A stretch of 64,000 nt of DNA from Nautilus pompilius. Lineage: Eukaryota; Mollusca; Cephalopoda; Nautilida; Nautilidae. Shown here one piece after another: positions 62,801 through 64,000 of this stretch. Numbering within the stretch: position 1 is the stretch's first letter; every line of letters begins with the position of its first letter. The position numbers and the translations under genes were made by a program. The stretch spans positions 1,414,001 to 1,478,000 of the forward strand of contig JACATO010000589.1 in the NCBI GenBank assembly GCA_018389105.1. Reading direction: 5' to 3'. The notes beneath the pieces were generated by a model. That model saw only the letters and a program-made list of their open reading frames with translations. It did no database searches and was not told the origin of the DNA.

Positions 62801-63084
62801 CTAATGAGCTCTAGATGAGTGAAAACGTTGAACACACAACGGCAGTTATAAACAGTCAGTCAAAAACCAAAAGAAAAATATCCAGGAGGTTTTCAATACA
62901 CTTTTCGTTTGACAAACAATAACCATGTCGACAATGAAACGTATTATATTATAATCTGCATTACTTTTCTCCTTCTTTAGCGAAACCGCGCACCGACATC
63001 AAAACTCCACCAGAACAAAGACCCTGGTGGCAGTTTCCTAAACCAACGAATAGAAGACGGCGTGTAGTTGTGAGCTGTACGCCT
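62801..63084. other. Intronic DNA before the SINE
   Basis: Nothing recognisable, except that the minus-strand frame derived from the neighbouring SINE extends into it. Confidence 0.35.
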
Positions 63085-63270
63085 ACCACAGGTAGTCCCT
63101 ACTATAGGTCTATTTTTGGGGGGGATACCGAAATATCCGGAGAAACCCACGCGGCCGGCTGGAGATAAAGTGCGAGAAGAAACTCTGCTACGGAAGTACA
63201 CCGACCGAGATTCGAACTCGAACCCTAGATCTCGGCGATCCAGCAGTCTAACCAAAGGCCGTATTAAAAT
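63085..63270 (-). mobile_element. tRNA-headed SINE, inverted
   Basis: On the minus strand the head has an A box, TGGTTAGACTGCTGG (63254-63240), and a B box, GGGTTCGAGTTCGAATC (63225-63209), spaced as in a tRNA. The body follows, with CAGCCGGCCGCGTGGGTTTC and TCCGGATATTTCGG, then a C-run and AAAAATAG. The tRNA-like part is not flanked by a plausible acceptor stem, so it is a SINE head and not a tRNA gene. The 98-codon minus-strand frame at 62977-63273 is a by-product. It lies about 360 bases before the TM4 exon of the receptor. Confidence 0.65.
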
Positions 63271-63625
63271 CACGCGAAGATTTATTTTATAACAACGTTT
63301 ATAATGTTAAAATGTGAACATACTGAACACTGTAACTAACAAAGTACCTAATGCAGACTTACTGGGTGATGCCATAGCTCTTGTTAAAGAGAAAATCTCA
63401 ATACATAAAAACTAAGCAAGGAAAATACAGAAATGTTTACTTCCGTATTGGACTTTTATATAAACCGTTTCTTTTGTTTTGGATTACCATCTGACAGACG
63501 TTATGTAGTTAAGCAGAAGAATTTCATGATGTCGAGTTTTATTATAAAACATCGGTCGGAACATCAGCTTAACTGATGCGTTTTGCGAATTTTTCTAACG
63601 TGTGTTTTGTCTTAATTATTTAAAG
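63271..63625. other. End of the receptor intron
   Basis: AT-rich, ending in the acceptor TTAAAG before the TM4 exon. No other feature was seen. Confidence 0.5.
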
Positions 63626-63749
63626 GTACGTGGCCATTCTACATCCCCTCCGAGCTAAGTACCTGTGCACCATAACCCACGCCAGGGTAGTGATTGTCGT
63701 TGTGTGGGGTCTTTCAGTCATAATGGCGTCACCTATTTTGGTTGGTCAG
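63626..63749 (+). CDS. Class A peptide-type GPCR, internal exon (ICL2-TM4)
   Basis: The exon is 124 bases. Its first base completes the Arg codon of the E-R-Y motif left open by the exon ending at 32137. It then gives 41 codons: YVAILHPLRAKYLCTITHAR, then VVIVVVWGLSVIMASPILVG and Q. Diagnostic residues are the P of ICL2 (HPLRA), the basic ICL2/TM4 entry, Trp 4.50 and the Pro near the top of TM4 (ASPIL). The donor is CAG|GTAAGT at 63750, phase 0. HPLRAKYLCT..A resembles the same stretch in TRH- and ETH-type receptors, and TLTAMS..R....PLRA resembles kisspeptin-type receptors, so the exact subfamily is open. The open frame that continues past the donor to 63833 is intronic. Confidence 0.9.
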
Positions 63750-64000
63750 GTAAGTTTCCACTTTTATTCAATTTTGTTTTTTTACCGCTGCTTTAAAGAA
63801 CATTTACCACGCCGCTCTGCCACAATAGTTTAGCAACCTGTTGTCTGTTACTGGAGTAGTTTATTTTACTTCTCTGTCTTAAAACACAAGAAAAGACACG
63901 CAACGGAAAGAGGCTCTGTGTTTCAGTACTTGCCGGAGCCACTTGCAGCACGAAGAGTTCTTACCCTATCTGGAGATGGATTGGCAAGATTTTATACCAC
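63750..64000. other. Intron after TM4, with a possible acceptor near the window end
   Basis: Starts with GTAAGT. At 63926 CTCTGTGTTTCAG ends, a good acceptor, and from 63927 a phase-0 frame (YLPEPLAARRVLTLSGDGLA..) is open to the end of the window. Phase fits the receptor, but the peptide does not look like a typical second extracellular loop and lacks the conserved Cys so far. It is unresolved. Confidence 0.25.

Larger units (their letters stand above)
32138..63625 (+). other. Very long phase-2 intron of the GPCR, cut at the DRY motif
   Basis: The donor GTAAGT at 32138 and an acceptor ending TTAAAG at 63625 bracket about 31.5 kb. The split codon AG|G restores the Arg of E-R-Y, so the two exons fit without adding or losing a residue. 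Introns at this Arg are known in a number of rhodopsin-family receptor genes. The acceptor's pyrimidine tract (TGTTTTGTCTTAATTATTTAAAG) is moderate. The intron holds a Tc1 relic, a mariner, SINE-like repeats, simple repeats and several unassigned coding-looking segments. It assumes both exons belong to one gene, which matching frame, order and motif spacing strongly support. Confidence 0.8.

Noticed and set aside
63209..63254. Apparent tRNA (A and B boxes on the minus strand)
   Set aside because: No acceptor stem or full cloverleaf could be drawn, and the sequence continues into a SINE body.

Overview
The window is AT-rich genomic DNA from an animal, most likely an invertebrate. It has long non-coding stretches, spliced exons with GT-AG borders, decayed DNA transposons (mariner, piggyBac, Tc1), tRNA-headed SINE-like repeats, and long (GA)n and (ATT)n microsatellites. 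The transposon set fits genomes such as molluscs or chelicerates, but nothing fixes the phylum. There is no bacterial-type gene layout, no CRISPR array, no rRNA and no intact tRNA gene.

The one convincing host gene is a class A (rhodopsin-family) peptide-type GPCR on the + strand, seen only as two internal exons. The first (32016-32137) encodes the first extracellular loop and TM3 up to the E of the E-R-Y motif. The second (63626-63749) starts inside the R codon and encodes the second intracellular loop and TM4. The split codon (AG|G) and the C3.25-to-R3.50 distance of 25 residues show they join, so about 31.5 kb of the window is one phase-2 intron cut at the DRY motif. The TM1-TM2 exon was not found in the window, and TM5-TM7 should lie to the right of it.

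Left of the GPCR (1-32 kb): a decayed copy of an uncharacterised repeat-borne gene family (859-1640, -), a degenerate piggyBac transposase (7088-8110, +), a full-length dead mariner (9464-10719, +), two SINE-like copies, and (GA)n and (ATT)n tracts. Inside the GPCR intron (32-63.6 kb): a GC-rich promoter-like cluster near 33.1 kb, a candidate 129-bp phase-2/2 exon (36124-36252), a decayed Tc1 element (50160-50890, -), a GC-rich hairpin-bearing block (53.64-54.06 kb), an unrecognised decayed coding relic (55.0-55.8 kb, -), a second mariner of the same family (56792-58046, +), and a cluster of GC-richer, coding-looking minus-strand segments at 60.0, 61.4 and 62.5 kb that may be a nested gene or unknown repeats.

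No immune, mobile-defence or otherwise new system is evident. The most useful leads are the GPCR reconstruction, the possible nested minus-strand gene at 59.9-61.7 kb, the candidate cassette exon, and the uncharacterised repeat gene families.
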